39,979 nucleotides of DNA from Humidesulfovibrio sp. (GCA_031292175.1 JARLHQ010000009.1:1-39979); one strand, 5' to 3'; numbered from the stretch's first letter, positions 1-9,509 are shown. Translations and numbers: made by a program. Notes: a model not told the origin generated them from the letters alone.

Positions 1-2
1 AC

Positions 3-80
3 TGGCGTCCCCAAGGGGATTTGAACCCCTGTTAACGGCGTGAAAGGCCGTCGTCCTGGACCAGGCTAGACGATGGGGAC
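3..80 (-). tRNA. tRNA-Glu (anticodon UUC)
   Basis: Read on the minus strand, this folds as a full cloverleaf. The acceptor stem GTCCCCA pairs with TGGGGAC, the T arm contains GGTTCAAATCC, and the anticodon loop CTTTCAC gives anticodon TTC (complement of positions 42-44). The CCA end is encoded (complement of positions 3-5). It lies 8 nt downstream of the tRNA-Gln gene and is probably cotranscribed with it from the promoter at 181-210. Confidence 0.96.
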
Positions 81-88
81 TTTTGAGG

Positions 89-162
89 TGGCTGGGGGAC
101 GAGGAATCGAACCTCGATTGGCGGAGCCAGAACCCGCAGTATTGCCTTTATACGATCCCCCA
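89..162 (-). tRNA. tRNA-Gln (anticodon CUG)
   Basis: The minus-strand sequence gives a 7-bp acceptor stem (TGGGGGA with TCCCCCA), a G discriminator base and an encoded CCA (complement of 89-91). The anticodon loop TTCTGGC gives anticodon CTG, reading CAG codons. The T arm has the usual GGTTCGATTCC. It is the first gene of a two-tRNA unit. Confidence 0.95.
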
Positions 163-180
163 GCACGTTGCGAGGAGCAC

Positions 181-210
181 CAATTACTGGCTTCCGGGTG
201 ATCTTGTCAA
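181..210 (-). promoter_or_regulatory. Sigma-70-type promoter for the tRNA pair
   Basis: On the minus strand a perfect -35 box TTGACA (210-205) is followed after 18 nt by TAATTG (186-181). This sits about 20 nt upstream of tRNA-Gln. No SD sequence or ORF lies between it and the tRNA, so it most likely drives the Gln-Glu tRNA transcript. Confidence 0.6.
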
Positions 211-238
211 CCGGAATTTGTGCTCCGTGCTGAAAAAA

Positions 239-592
239 TTACAGCGCCCGGGCCAGACGGCGGGTGCGCTTCTTGAGCTTGTTGATTTTGCGGCGGATCT
301 GGGTGCGATCCTGACGGGCTTCGACGGTGCCCTTGGACACGCGCATGTCGCGGATCTGCTTCTTCAGGGTGAAGATCTGGTCCTTGTAGGGGGAAACGCC
401 GCCTTCCGCATCAACGATGCCGAAGACGTCTTTCACGGCCTTGACCAACTCGTCCTTCTGCATGCCGCTGGCGCCCACAATGGAGGGAATCTTCGCCACG
501 ATCAGTGCGCGCAGTTCCTTGGCGGTCATTTTGTCCAGGGTCTTGGTAAGGCCCAGGCTCTCAAAGGTGATTTCGGTGATTTCCTGGCTCAT
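239..592 (-). CDS. Small basic protein with Rho_N-like domain
   Basis: A 117-residue product. The first half has the helical pattern of a Rho N-terminal (Rho_N/SAP-like) domain, around MTAKELRALIVAKIPS and MQKDELVKAVKDVFG (about residues 22-57). The second half is a strongly basic helical segment rich in Lys and Arg that ends in RTRRLARAL, as expected of a nucleic-acid-binding protein. I chose the ATG at 592 over an upstream in-frame ATG because AAGGAGAG lies just before it and the upstream DUF721 gene ends in a 4-nt ATGA overlap with it, which implies translational coupling. A role in RNA or DNA binding is inferred; no catalytic motif is visible. The exact function is unknown. Confidence 0.8.
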   Translation of the reverse strand: MSQEITEITFESLGLTKTLDKMTAKELRALIVAKIPSIVGASGMQKDELVKAVKDVFGIVDAEGGVSPYKDQIFTLKKQIRDMRVSKGTVEARQDRTQIRRKINKLKKRTRRLARAL

Positions 593-1179
593 TTTCCTCT
601 CCTTGACGCCCCTGTGGGGCAAGTATTCGCATCAGTGGCCGCGAGTTGCGCGGGGTGTCCCAAAAAGTGCCGCACATAGGCCAAGTAACAGTGGCCCACA
701 GCGGTGTTCGGGTCGACTGTTTCGACCAACGCACCGAGATTGCTCGGCTTCTTTTGCTGCTTCGGCGGTGTCGACGAGTCGGCGCGACTTTGCAGCCCCA
801 AAGGAACTCTGCCGTCTAGCAGCTCGAACCGTACTTTGTCAAAGACTAACTCGCCATAAAATGCGTTTATGCGTTCCAAAAGTTCGGGAACGTAGTAGCT
901 GAGCTGCTGCGCGGCGATGGAGTCGTAGGTGCAAAGCAGCAGCGAGCCATCCTTGTGCCCCAGAGGGCGGGCAAGTTCCGCCACCTCTGCCCCCACGATG
1001 TTTTCCCATTCGCGCCACAGGCGCACCAGCTTGAGCCCGCCCTTTTTGTCGAAACGGGACACGGCGCGCAACAGCAGGTCGGCGCCGAGCTTCCTGTGGC
1101 GCGACTCCCGGCCAGGATGCTGCATGCGTCGGCGGGCCCTCAAAGCGGACTCCGAAAAATCGGCTGGTTTCGTCCACAA
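589..1179 (-). CDS. DUF721 / DciA-like protein
   Basis: The core LGADLLLRAVSRFDKK, then LVRLWREWENIVGAEVAE and LARPLGHKDGSLLL, matches the DUF721 family, whose DciA members help load the replicative helicase. The C-terminal 70 residues are less conserved and end in a basic tail. The start is uncertain. A perfect AGGAGG is followed by an ATG at 1187, but that ATG is out of frame and opens a 15-codon ORF. In-frame choices are TTG at 1179 (used here, 196 residues), TTG at 1143 overlapping the leader stop as TTGA, and ATG at 1125. Extension to 1536 would run through the recA start and is unlikely. The stop overlaps the next gene by ATGA. The gene is divergent from recA. Confidence 0.8.
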   Translation of the reverse strand: MWTKPADFSESALRARRRMQHPGRESRHRKLGADLLLRAVSRFDKKGGLKLVRLWREWENIVGAEVAELARPLGHKDGSLLLCTYDSIAAQQLSYYVPELLERINAFYGELVFDKVRFELLDGRVPLGLQSRADSSTPPKQQKKPSNLGALVETVDPNTAVGHCYLAYVRHFLGHPAQLAATDANTCPTGASRRGK

Positions 1180-1187
1180 CGTGTCAT
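1140..1187 (-). promoter_or_regulatory. Possible 15-codon leader ORF before DUF721 gene
   Basis: The best SD sequence in the region (AGGAGG, about 1198-1193) is followed by an ATG that encodes MTRCGRNQPIFRSPL and stops. Its TGA overlaps a TTG codon in the DUF721 frame (TTGA). It could be a true leader peptide that couples translation, or the sign of a 1-nt sequence error near the DUF721 start. The sequence alone does not decide. Confidence 0.3.
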
Positions 1188-1339
1188 TCTTGCCTCCTAA
1201 CCTTGAATGCCGCTGTGCGCAAGGCCTGGGCGCGCGAGCGCCCGCCGGGCCGGGACCTCTTAAGTAGGTTGCCGCCGGGCCGGGGTTCTGGTAACGGTCC
1301 TTGCTTGCATTTAATATTGATACCCCCGGAGGCTCATCC

Positions 1340-2416
1340 ATGGCCAAGAAGCCCGTCGCCAGCCCAGAAGAACTGCGCCAGGAAGCCCTGTCCACGGCGT
1401 TGACCACTATTGAGCGCAAGTTCGGCAAGGGCGCAATCATGCGCATGGACGACGGCGCGGCCCTGACCGCCATCCCGGTGATTCCCACCGGCTCCATCGG
1501 GCTCGACCTGGCCCTGGGCGTGGGCGGCATCCCCAAGGGCCGCGTGACGGAAATTTATGGCCCGGAATCCTCGGGCAAGACCACGTTGACCCTGCACCTG
1601 GTGGCCGAATGCCAGAAGCGTGGCGGCACGGCGGCCTTCATTGACGCCGAACATGCGCTGGACGTGGCCTATGCCCGCCGCTTGGGCGTCAAGACCGAGG
1701 AGCTGCTCATCTCCCAGCCGGACTTCGGCGAGCAGGCCCTGGAGATCGCCGACCTGCTCGTGCGCTCCAACGCCGTGGACCTCGTGGTCATCGACTCGGT
1801 GGCCGCGCTCATCCCCCAGGCCGAGCTTGAGGGCCAGATGGGCGAGACCCAGGTGGGCGGCCAGGCGCGGCTCATGAGCCATGCCCTCAGGAAGCTCACC
1901 GGCACCATCCACAAGTCCCGCGCGGTGGTGGTTTTTATCAACCAGATCCGTATGAAGATCGGCATGACCGGCTACGGCAGCCCGGAGACCACCACCGGTG
2001 GCAACGCGCTCAAGTTCTACGCCTCCATCCGCATGGACATCCGCCGCATCCAGAGCCTTAAGGATAAGGAAGAGGCCTACGGCAACCGCACGCGCATCAA
2101 GGTGGTCAAAAATAAGGTGGCGCCGCCCTTCCGCGAGGCCTTGGTGGACATTCTCTATGGCACGGGCATGAGCCGCGAGGGCGAGATCATCGATCTCGGC
2201 GTGGAGAACAAGATCATCGAGCAGAGCGGCTCCTGGTTCGCCTTCGGCTCCGAGCGCCTGGGCCAGGGCAAGGAGAACGTGCGCGCGCTTTTGGTCGAGA
2301 ACGCTGTGTTGCGCCAGCAGATCGAAGACAAGCTGCTGGAGCACCTGGGCATGACGCCGCCCGCCTTCATCCCCGCCGCGGCCGAGCCCGCCGCGGAAAT
2401 TGACGACGACATGTAG
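1340..2416 (+). CDS. recA: Recombinase A
   Basis: The 358-residue product is a full-length RecA. It carries Walker [10 protein letters not shown], the Walker B region [12 protein letters not shown], the L1/L2 area with [19 protein letters not shown] and GNALKFYAS, and an acidic C-terminus ending EIDDDM. RecA coats single-stranded DNA, drives strand exchange and triggers LexA self-cleavage. The start is the ATG at 1340, preceded by GGAGG at 8 nt spacing; an upstream in-frame ATG at 1301 lacks an SD and adds non-RecA residues. It lies 51 nt before alaS on the same strand and is divergent from the DUF721 gene. I could not recognise a clear SOS box in the upstream 130 bp. Confidence 0.98.
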   Translation: MAKKPVASPEELRQEALSTALTTIERKFGKGAIMRMDDGAALTAIPVIPTGSIGLDLALGVGGIPKGRVTEIYGPESSGKTTLTLHLVAECQKRGGTAAFIDAEHALDVAYARRLGVKTEELLISQPDFGEQALEIADLLVRSNAVDLVVIDSVAALIPQAELEGQMGETQVGGQARLMSHALRKLTGTIHKSRAVVVFINQIRMKIGMTGYGSPETTTGGNALKFYASIRMDIRRIQSLKDKEEAYGNRTRIKVVKNKVAPPFREALVDILYGTGMSREGEIIDLGVENKIIEQSGSWFAFGSERLGQGKENVRALLVENAVLRQQIEDKLLEHLGMTPPAFIPAAAEPAAEIDDDM

Positions 2417-2467
2417 CGGCCGCCCGCCGGTCCGCTCCTAATACTTATTGTTGGAGAAAAACGTCTG

Positions 2468-5110
2468 ATGAACGCCGCAGAAATCCGCTCCCGTTTTTTG
2501 AAGTACTTCGAGAAGAACGGCCACACCGTTGTGGAGAGCTCCACCCTTGTGCCCAAGGACGACCCCAGCCTGCTGTTCACCAATGCGGGCATGGTGCAGT
2601 TCAAAAAGGTGTTCCTGGGCCAGGAGAAGCGCGCTTACTGCCGCGCCACCACCTCCCAGAAGTGCCTGCGCGTGGGCGGCAAGCACAACGACCTGGAGAA
2701 CGTGGGCCGCACCGCGCGCCACCACACCTTCTTCGAAATGCTCGGCAACTTCTCTTTCGGCGACTATTTCAAGGCCGACGCCATCAAGTTCGCCTGGACC
2801 TTCATCACCGAGGACTTGAAGCTGTCCAAGGATAAGCTTTACGTCTCCATCTACAAGGATGACGATGAGGCGGGCGAACTGTGGCAGAGCGTGGCGGGCG
2901 TGGAGCCGGAACGCATCTTCCGCCTGGGGGAGAAGGACAACTTCTGGTCCATGGGCGACACCGGCCCCTGCGGCCCCTGCTCGGAAATCTACGTGGACCA
3001 GGGCGCGGACATGGCCTGTGGACCCGAGTGCGGCATCGGCAAGTGCGACTGCGACCGCTATCTCGAAATCTGGAACCTGGTGTTCATGCAGTACGACCAG
3101 GCCGCGGACGGCACGCGCACGGCGCTGCCCCGTCCCAGCATCGACACCGGCATGGGGCTTGAGCGCATCGCCGCCGTCGTGCAGGGCAAGCGCTCCAACT
3201 TCGAGACCGACATCTTCCGCGCGCTCATCGACTACGTGGCCGACAGGGCCAAGGCCAAATACCATCAGGACAAGGAGACGGACACCGCGCTCCAGGTCAT
3301 CGCCGACCACAGCCGGTCCATCGCCTTCCTCATCACCGACCAGGTCCTGCCGTCCAACGAGGGCCGGGGCTACGTGCTGCGCCGCCTCATCCGCCGGGCC
3401 TTCCGCTTCGGCCGTCTCATCGGCCTCATGGACCCCTTCCTGCACGAGACGGCCCGCCAGGTCGTGTCGCACATGCACGACGCCTATCCGGAGCTTCTGT
3501 CCAACCAGGAGTTCATGGCCCGCGTCATCCTGGAAGAGGAGGAGCGCTTCTCGCAAACCCTGGACAAGGGCCTGGTGATCCTGGAAGACGAGCTGGCGCG
3601 CCTTAAGGCCGCTGGTGAAAATCGCATCGGCGGCGAGTTCGCCTTCAAGCTGTACGACACCTTCGGCTTCCCGCTCGACATCGTGAACGACGTGGCCGAG
3701 AAGCAGGGCGTGACCGTGGACGAGCCGGGCTTCATGGCCTGCATGAAGGCGCAGAAGACCCGCGCCAAGAGCGCCTGGAAAGGCTCCGGCGAGAAGGACA
3801 TCGCCAGCATGTTCCAGAGCCTGCTGGAAGCCGGGATCAAGACCAAATTCACCGGCAGCATCCGCTTCGAGGATGAGGGCCGTATCGTGGCGCTCTTGAG
3901 CGCCGAGGGCGAGCCTGTGGAGACCCTGGTCCAGGGCGTGGGCGGCTGGCTGGTCACGGCGAGCACGCCGTTCTACGGCGAGTCCGGCGGTCAGGAGGGC
4001 GATCAGGGCGAGGCCCAGACGCCCACCGGCAGCGCGGACGTGCTGGAGACGCTCAAGCCTTCGGCCAACCTCACGGTGCATAAGATCTTCGTGAACGACG
4101 GCGACTTCGGCGTCGGGCAGACGGCCACCCTGACCGTCGACGCCCGCACGCGCCTCGCCAGTTCACGCAACCACACCACCACGCACCTGCTGCACGCGGC
4201 CCTGCGCCAGGTGCTGGGCGACCACGTGAAGCAGTCCGGCTCCCTCGTGGGACCGGAGCGCCTGCGCTTTGACTTTACGCATATCGCGCCCATGACCCCG
4301 GAGGAGCTCCTGCGCGTGGAGCAGCTCGTGAACCGCGCCATCCTGGACAACATCCCGGTGGGCCGCGAGTTCGTGAGCCAGAAGGAGGCCGTGGCGCGTG
4401 GGGCCATGGCGCTGTTCGGCGAGAAGTATGGCGAGACCGTGTGCCTCGTCGAGGTGCCCGGCGTGAGCATGGAGCTTTGCGGCGGCACGCACCTGACGCA
4501 CACAGGCCAGGCCGGCAGCTTCGTCATCCTGTCCGAGACGGGAGTGGCCGCGGGCATCCGCCGCATTGAGGCCGCCACGGGCTGGAACGCGCTGAACCAC
4601 TTGCAGACCCTGCGCCAGGAGATGGGCGAGATCCAAACCGTGCTCAAGGCCCGGCCGGATGAAGCCGCCGCGCGCGCCAAGGCCATGGCCGCGCAGGTCA
4701 AGACCTTGCAGAAGGAAGTGGAGCGCCTGCAGACTAAGCTCGCCAGCGGCGAGGGCGGTGCGCGCATGGCCGAGACGGAAGAGATCGCGGGCGTCAAGGT
4801 CCTGGCCGTCAAGGCCGAGACCGCGAGCATCAAGAGCCTGCGCGAGCAGATGGACGCGCTCAAGAGCAAGCTGCCCTCGGGCGTGGCCATGCTGGCCGCC
4901 CCCACGGAGGACGGCAAGGTCACGGTGCTTGTCTCCGTGAGCAAGGATCTGCTCGGCAAGTTCACCGCGCCCGCGCTCATCAAGGACGTGGCCGCCCTGG
5001 TGGGTGGCAGCGGCGGCGGGAGGCCGGAAATGGCCCAGGCCGGCGGCACGGACCTCGAAGGAATCGACAAGGCCATCGCCAAGCTCAAGGAGCTGGTGGC
5101 CCAGGCATAG
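2468..5110 (+). CDS. alaS: Alanyl-tRNA synthetase
   Basis: The 880-residue product is the usual AlaRS length. The N-terminal class II catalytic domain has [10 protein letters not shown] and [18 protein letters not shown]. The editing domain has the zinc motif HTTTH (about residue 568) and CGGTH (about residue 671). A coiled linker leads to a C-Ala domain with [15 protein letters not shown]. It charges tRNA-Ala and clears mischarged Ser and Gly. The start ATG follows TTGGAGAAA. The gene is complete and shows nothing unusual. A recA-alaS order is compatible with cotranscription, since only 51 nt separate them. Confidence 0.98.
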   Translation: MNAAEIRSRFLKYFEKNGHTVVESSTLVPKDDPSLLFTNAGMVQFKKVFLGQEKRAYCRATTSQKCLRVGGKHNDLENVGRTARHHTFFEMLGNFSFGDYFKADAIKFAWTFITEDLKLSKDKLYVSIYKDDDEAGELWQSVAGVEPERIFRLGEKDNFWSMGDTGPCGPCSEIYVDQGADMACGPECGIGKCDCDRYLEIWNLVFMQYDQAADGTRTALPRPSIDTGMGLERIAAVVQGKRSNFETDIFRALIDYVADRAKAKYHQDKETDTALQVIADHSRSIAFLITDQVLPSNEGRGYVLRRLIRRAFRFGRLIGLMDPFLHETARQVVSHMHDAYPELLSNQEFMARVILEEEERFSQTLDKGLVILEDELARLKAAGENRIGGEFAFKLYDTFGFPLDIVNDVAEKQGVTVDEPGFMACMKAQKTRAKSAWKGSGEKDIASMFQSLLEAGIKTKFTGSIRFEDEGRIVALLSAEGEPVETLVQGVGGWLVTASTPFYGESGGQEGDQGEAQTPTGSADVLETLKPSANLTVHKIFVNDGDFGVGQTATLTVDARTRLASSRNHTTTHLLHAALRQVLGDHVKQSGSLVGPERLRFDFTHIAPMTPEELLRVEQLVNRAILDNIPVGREFVSQKEAVARGAMALFGEKYGETVCLVEVPGVSMELCGGTHLTHTGQAGSFVILSETGVAAGIRRIEAATGWNALNHLQTLRQEMGEIQTVLKARPDEAAARAKAMAAQVKTLQKEVERLQTKLASGEGGARMAETEEIAGVKVLAVKAETASIKSLREQMDALKSKLPSGVAMLAAPTEDGKVTVLVSVSKDLLGKFTAPALIKDVAALVGGSGGGRPEMAQAGGTDLEGIDKAIAKLKELVAQA

Positions 5111-5166
5111 TGGACGTTCGCCCGGTTTTGCGGGGGTGGCCCGCATAAAAAGATGGCGATTTTTTA

Positions 5167-5195
5167 TTGACAGGCTTAGGCAAAGCCAGTAAGAG
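5167..5195 (+). promoter_or_regulatory. Probable promoter for rplM-rpsI
   Basis: A perfect -35 box TTGACA (5167-5172) is followed by a 17-nt spacer and TAAGAG (5190-5195), a moderate -10. It lies in the alaS-rplM gap about 35 nt before the rplM start, leaving a short leader. The -10 is weak by consensus, so this is a reasonable but not certain call. Confidence 0.5.
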
Positions 5196-5229
5196 CCCTG
5201 TTTCCAGTTTGGATGAAGGAGCAGCCCTA

Positions 5230-5658
5230 ATGAATACGTACAGCCCGGTCCCTGCGGACCTGAAGCACGAATGGTTCGTGGTCGATGCCACGGACTTGGT
5301 GCTTGGCCGCCTGGCCACCGCCATTTCTCATCGCCTGCGTGGCAAGCACAAGCCCGGTTTCGCCCTCCACATGGATGGCGGCGACTTCATCGTCGTGGTC
5401 AACGCCTCGAAGATCAAGGTGACGGGCGACAAGCTGAACAAGAAGATGTATTACAAGCACACCTTGTATCCCGGCGGCCTCAAGTCCCGGACCCTCAAGG
5501 AAATGCTTGAGAAGAACCCCGAGCTGGTGATCATCCAGGCTGTGCGCGGCATGCTGCCGAAGAATCGCCTGGCGCGCCAGATCATCAAGAAGCTCAAGGT
5601 GTTCCCTGGTCCCGAACATACCCATGCCGCCCAGAAGCCTCAGGCTCTGGTCCTGTAA
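5230..5658 (+). CDS. rplM: 50S ribosomal protein L13
   Basis: The 142-residue product has the L13 signatures [44 protein letters not shown] and a C-terminal [16 protein letters not shown]. It is an early-assembling large-subunit protein. The start at 5230 has GAAGGAG upstream; an in-frame ATG at 5167 would overlap the promoter and add 21 non-L13 residues. The gene is followed after 15 nt by rpsI, the standard L13-S9 operon. Confidence 0.97.
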   Translation: MNTYSPVPADLKHEWFVVDATDLVLGRLATAISHRLRGKHKPGFALHMDGGDFIVVVNASKIKVTGDKLNKKMYYKHTLYPGGLKSRTLKEMLEKNPELVIIQAVRGMLPKNRLARQIIKKLKVFPGPEHTHAAQKPQALVL

Positions 5659-5673
5659 TCAAGGAGCACAATC

Positions 5674-6063
5674 ATGCTCGATTTCAACTACGGTACCGGC
5701 AAGCGTAAGAACGCCGTCGCCCGCACCCGCCTTTACCAGGGCACCGGCCAGATCCTCATCAATGACCGTCCCTACGAGGACTATTTCCCGCGCAAGACCC
5801 TGCAGATGATCGTGCAGCAGGCGCTCAAGCTGACCAAGAATGCCGACAAGTTCGACATCAAGGTCAATGTCGCCGGCGGCGGCGTGGCCGGTCAGGCCCA
5901 GGCTGTCCGTCACGGCATCGCCCGCGCGCTTCTGCTGGTCGATCCTGAGCTGCGCGGCACGCTGAAGCGTGCCGGGTTCCTCACCCGCGACGCCCGCAAG
6001 AAGGAACGCAAGAAGTACGGCCAGAAGGGCGCCCGCGCTCGCTTCCAGTACTCGAAGCGTTAA
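5674..6063 (+). CDS. rpsI: 30S ribosomal protein S9
   Basis: The 129-residue product has the S9 pattern: [19 protein letters not shown] near the start, [35 protein letters not shown], and the C-terminal [20 protein letters not shown] tail ending SKR, which in S9 reaches the ribosomal P site. AAGGAG precedes the ATG. It forms the second half of the rplM-rpsI operon and is followed by an intrinsic terminator 32 nt after the stop. Confidence 0.97.
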   Translation: MLDFNYGTGKRKNAVARTRLYQGTGQILINDRPYEDYFPRKTLQMIVQQALKLTKNADKFDIKVNVAGGGVAGQAQAVRHGIARALLLVDPELRGTLKRAGFLTRDARKKERKKYGQKGARARFQYSKR

Positions 6064-6095
6064 GCCGCAAGGGCTTCCCGCCTCCCTGCCCATCC

Positions 6096-6129
6096 GGGCC
6101 GGCACCTCCAGGGGTGTCGGCCCTTTTTT
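6096..6129 (+). terminator. Intrinsic terminator of rplM-rpsI
   Basis: An 11-bp stem (GGGCCGGCACC with GGTGTCGGCCC, one G-T wobble) closes a 6-nt loop and is followed directly by six T residues. This is a strong factor-independent terminator on the plus strand. Confidence 0.92.
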
Positions 6130-6210
6130 GCTTGTGCCCCCGCCAAAAGGCTTAGCGCCGCCCGGTCCTCCGGCCTTGCCGGTTGGCAGCGCGCGCGCTA
6201 CATTGCTTCG

Positions 6211-7425
6211 ATGCTGCTCGACCTCAAGATCGCATTGACCTCGCTTTCGACCCACAAGCTGCGCGCGGTGCTGGCGATGCTCGGCGTCTTTCTGGGCGCG
6301 CTGTCCTTCAACGGCGTGCAGCACGTGGCTCGGGCCATGTACAAGAACGCCGAGGTCGAATCCGCGAAACTGGGGCCGGGGCTGTTCGCCGCCATGGCCG
6401 GACAGGTGCTGTTCACTCAGGGGGGCGGGGCGCGCAGCCAGAACTTTCAGCGCACATTCACCGTGCCGGACGCGCAGGCCCTGGCTGACGGCGTGCCGGG
6501 CGCGCTGGCCCTGGCGCCGTTTTATTCCAGCACGCTGCCGATCCGCTCGGGCAACGTCACGGTGAACACCCAGATGGTGGGCACCTGGCCGGAATATTCG
6601 CAGATCCGCAGCTTCCAGGCCGAGACAGGCCGGTTCCTCGTGCCCGCGGATGTGCGGGACATGACGCGCGTGGTGGTTCTGGGCCGCAAGATCGCGGAGC
6701 GCCTGTTCGGCGTGCCGGAAGCGGCGCTGGGCCGCGAGGTGCAGGTGTTCCGCGCGCGCTTCACCGTGGTGGGCGTCATGGAGGCCAAGGGCCGTGACCT
6801 GACCGGCACGGACCAGGATGAACAGACCTTCCTGCCGCTGACAACCTCCCTGCGCCGCGCGGCCAACCAGATCTGGATAAGCGGGGCCTACCTGAAGCTC
6901 GCAGAGGGCGCGGACCTGGACCAGGTGCGCGCGGCGGCCAGCGCCGTGCTGCGCCAGCGGCACCATCTGGAGGGCAAACCGGACGATTTCAGCCTGCTCA
7001 CCCCGGCCGACGCCATGCAGCTGCGGCGCGAAGCGCTGGATCTGGTGCAGACTCTGGGGCTCATCACCTCGGTGATCTCCTTTGCCGTGGGAGCCATGGG
7101 CATCTTGTCCATCATGGTGCTCATGGTGCAGGCCCGGCGTACGGAGATCGGCATCCGGCGGGCCGTGGGCGGCAGCCGGGGGCAGATCACGCGGCAGTTC
7201 TTGCTGGAAGCGGGCCTCATGGCCGGAGTGGGCGGCGCGCTCGGCGTCGTCGCCAGCATCGCCCTGGTGGAGCTGGTGTGCGGTCTGGCGGGCTTTCCCT
7301 ACGTCTTCGAGCCGGTGTTCTCGCTTGCGACCATGCTGGGTTCAGTGCTGCTCGGACTGGCCGCCGGGGCGTACCCCGCGCGGCAGGCGGCGCAGATCGA
7401 GATTCTGGAGGTCCTTTCGGCCTAA
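6211..7425 (+). CDS. MacB/FtsX-type ABC transporter permease
   Basis: The 404-residue product has the MacB architecture. TM1 is near residues 17-37 (AVLAMLGVFLGALSF). A large periplasmic MacB core domain spans about residues 40-270, and an FtsX domain with three further TM segments spans about 280-400. The cytoplasmic motif RRTEIGIRRAVGGSRGQITRQF after TM2 is the typical coupling helix region. Such permeases work with a LolD/MacB-like ATPase in export of lipoproteins, peptides or drugs, or in signalling across the envelope. No ATPase gene is adjacent, so its partner must be encoded elsewhere. No SD is obvious before the ATG. It is convergent with the CBS gene, 15 nt apart. Confidence 0.85.
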   Translation: MLLDLKIALTSLSTHKLRAVLAMLGVFLGALSFNGVQHVARAMYKNAEVESAKLGPGLFAAMAGQVLFTQGGGARSQNFQRTFTVPDAQALADGVPGALALAPFYSSTLPIRSGNVTVNTQMVGTWPEYSQIRSFQAETGRFLVPADVRDMTRVVVLGRKIAERLFGVPEAALGREVQVFRARFTVVGVMEAKGRDLTGTDQDEQTFLPLTTSLRRAANQIWISGAYLKLAEGADLDQVRAAASAVLRQRHHLEGKPDDFSLLTPADAMQLRREALDLVQTLGLITSVISFAVGAMGILSIMVLMVQARRTEIGIRRAVGGSRGQITRQFLLEAGLMAGVGGALGVVASIALVELVCGLAGFPYVFEPVFSLATMLGSVLLGLAAGAYPARQAAQIEILEVLSA

Positions 7426-7440
7426 GGCTTGCGTGGTCCG

Positions 7441-7974
7441 CTAGCCGAGGAAAAACTCGCTCGACTTGTCGAACAGGCGCTTGCAGTCCTTTTGCAGCGT
7501 GAAGAGCTCCGGGTCGCGCAGCATGGTGTCCAGGAGCTTGATGAGCACTCTGCGGGTGATTTCGCCCTGGAGCACGCCGTTCGCATCGACCACGGGCAGC
7601 GCGGTGATCTTGCGTTCCCGCAGGAGCAGACGCGCATCGAGGAAAAGCCCGGAGGGGGCCACCGTGGGCAGGTCCTTGCGCATGATGCGCGCCACGGGCA
7701 GGTCCTTCCTCTCCATGAGGGCGCAGCTGATGCGGCGCAGGGCCTCCGCGTCCTGGATGATGCCCTTTTCGTGGCTGTCCACCACGTCCTTGTCCAGGAA
7801 AAGCCCTAAGACCTCCATCATGGTGACCACGCCCAGGAGCACGCCATTCTGGTCCACGACATAGGTGTAGCGCGAACGGCTGCCGGGATTCGCGTACCAT
7901 TCGACGAGCCGCGAGACCGGCTCGTCCGGTCCAACCTTGGTGGTGTCGTGCCGCATGATCTGCTCGATGCGCAT
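7441..7974 (-). CDS. Two-CBS-domain protein
   Basis: The 177-residue product carries two CBS motifs. The first runs from MRIEQIMRHDTTKVGPDEPV to about residue 60 with YVVDQNGVLLGVVTMMEVLG. The second starts at VARIMRKDLPTVAP (about residue 93) and includes ITALPVVDANGVLQGEITRR. CBS pairs usually bind adenosyl ligands such as AMP or ATP and act as energy sensors. No fused effector domain is present. An SD (CGGAGG) precedes the ATG. The ligand and target are not evident from the neighbours. Confidence 0.88.
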   Translation of the reverse strand: MRIEQIMRHDTTKVGPDEPVSRLVEWYANPGSRSRYTYVVDQNGVLLGVVTMMEVLGLFLDKDVVDSHEKGIIQDAEALRRISCALMERKDLPVARIMRKDLPTVAPSGLFLDARLLLRERKITALPVVDANGVLQGEITRRVLIKLLDTMLRDPELFTLQKDCKRLFDKSSEFFLG

Positions 7975-8026
7975 GGCGTTCGCCTCCGGCTGTTGGGGTG
8001 CTGTAGCGGCTTGTGTCCGTCCTAAT

Positions 8027-9235
8027 TTACTTGGTCTTGCTCGTCAGGGGAGCGACCGGTTCGGCGTGCTTGGCCCGGAACGCGGCAATGCGGGCGTCCA
8101 CGGCGTCACGCTCGGCGCTGGAAAGCTCCTTGGCGGCCTTCTCGCGTTGCTTCCTGGCCTCGGCCTGGCCGGAACGCGCGGAAATGGAAAGCCAGTAATA
8201 GGCCTGGGACAGGTTCTTCGTCAGCTGGTCGCCTTCCAGGTACAGCAGCCCCAGGTCGTACTGCGCCTTGGGATCACCCATCTCCGAGGCCCGGATCAGC
8301 AGCCGTTCGGCCTCGGCGCCGTCCTTGGGCACGCTTTTGCCTTCAAGCAGCAACAGGGCCAGGTTACACATGGCGCCGGTGTGGTTGCGCTTCGCGGCTT
8401 CGCGGTACCAGTGCGCCGCGGTCTTGTCGTTGCGGGGCACACCCTGGCCCTCCTGACAATGCAGCGCGTAGGAATACTGCGCCCTTGCGTGGCCGCTCTT
8501 GGCGGCGCGCTCCAGCCAGGAGGCGGCCTTCACCGTGTCCTTGGGCACGCCGATTCCCTGCGCGTACATCTGGGCCAGCAGGTATTGGGCGCGCGGGTGG
8601 TCGGCTTCGGCGGCCTTGCGCATCCATTGGGCTGCCTTGGCGTCGTCGCGCTCCATGCCCTGCCCGTGCGAGTATGCCAGGGCCAGGTTGTACATGGCCT
8701 TGACGTGTCCCTTCTGTGCGGCGGTTTCGTAATAATGCGCGGCCTTCTCCAGGTTCATCGGGATGCCGTTGCCGGAGCTGAGGAGCTCAGCCAGGTTGTA
8801 CATCGCGGCCACGATGCCTTGGGCCGCCGCCTTTTCGTAAAGCTCGGCGGCCTGGGTGATGTTTTGGGTCACCCCGTGCCCCTGGTCATAGGCCAGGCCC
8901 AGGTTGAACTGCGCATCGGCCAGGCCCTTCTCGGCGGCCAGCGTCCACCAGTGCGCTGCGCCGGCCAGGGATTTCGGCGTGCCGTCGCCCGTGGCCAGAC
9001 AGACGCCGAGTTCGTTCTGGGCGTGGATGTCGCCAGCCTGGGCCTTGGCGAGCAGGGCGCGGAACTGCGGGCTGGTGGCGGGTTCGGCGTCCGGCTCCAG
9101 TACGGAAGGCTGCGCGGGGGGCGTGGTCTTGCTGGCCATGGCCGCGCCCGAAAGGACGAGGCTGATAAGAAGCAACGTTGCCGCGCAAGCAGACCGCGCC
9201 GGACGGGAGTGTGGGCTGAAGGAAAATGGCGACAC
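8027..9235 (-). CDS. Secreted Sel1-repeat protein
   Basis: About eight consecutive Sel1-like repeats run from GDIHAQNELGVCLATGDG to GDPKAQYDLGLLYLEGD. Each has the A-x-x-x-L-G-x-x-Y-x-x-G-x-G pattern with A-A-x-W/Y-Y-x-x-A-A, building an alpha-solenoid for protein-protein contacts. A signal peptide with the hydrophobic core ATLLLISLVLSGAAMA precedes a Pro/Ala linker. I prefer the GTG at 9235 (402 residues) because AGGAGG lies 10 nt upstream and it gives a normal-length signal peptide. The ATG at 9283 with AAGGGA is the alternative and would give an unusually long n-region. Its partner is unknown. Confidence 0.85.
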   Translation of the reverse strand: MSPFSFSPHSRPARSACAATLLLISLVLSGAAMASKTTPPAQPSVLEPDAEPATSPQFRALLAKAQAGDIHAQNELGVCLATGDGTPKSLAGAAHWWTLAAEKGLADAQFNLGLAYDQGHGVTQNITQAAELYEKAAAQGIVAAMYNLAELLSSGNGIPMNLEKAAHYYETAAQKGHVKAMYNLALAYSHGQGMERDDAKAAQWMRKAAEADHPRAQYLLAQMYAQGIGVPKDTVKAASWLERAAKSGHARAQYSYALHCQEGQGVPRNDKTAAHWYREAAKRNHTGAMCNLALLLLEGKSVPKDGAEAERLLIRASEMGDPKAQYDLGLLYLEGDQLTKNLSQAYYWLSISARSGQAEARKQREKAAKELSSAERDAVDARIAAFRAKHAEPVAPLTSKTK

Positions 9236-9423
9236 GAGCGGAAGACCTCCTGGGAGCCTGTGTGCAGTCATGGCTGCCGGCATGTGTTCCCTTGTAGGCC
9301 CTGTGGGGATTGATGTCCACACCCGCGCGGCGGGCGGCGGGAGCGCACAGCCGCTGCGCGGCTGAACCTGCGGCGGGGTATGGGGGAGAGCGGGCGGCGT
9401 TTCCGCCCCGCGCCCCTGCGGAG

Positions 9424-9467
9424 AAAACCGGAGCGGGGCGCGGCTATTGACCGCGCCTGGGCGCTCC
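9424..9467 (-). terminator. Terminator of the Hsp20 operon
   Basis: On the minus strand a two-part hairpin forms downstream of the second Hsp20 gene. The outer stem is GGAGCG with CGCTCC and the inner stem is GGCGCGG with CCGCGCC. It is followed by GGTTTTC. The short T run makes it moderately convincing. Confidence 0.6.
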
Positions 9468-9509
9468 CCGGGTCTGATGCCGGGAGAGCGTTCCCAGACG
9501 GTCTGCAGA

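Noticed and set aside
1200..1339. LexA box upstream of recA
   Set aside because: No clear dyad of a known LexA type was found by eye in the gap.
1188..1536. Upstream extension of the DUF721 gene to an ATG at 1536
   Set aside because: It would cross the recA promoter and start; the added residues do not resemble DUF721.
2438..4081. A 547-codon minus-strand ORF opposite alaS
   Set aside because: Shadow of alaS with no SD and no domain.
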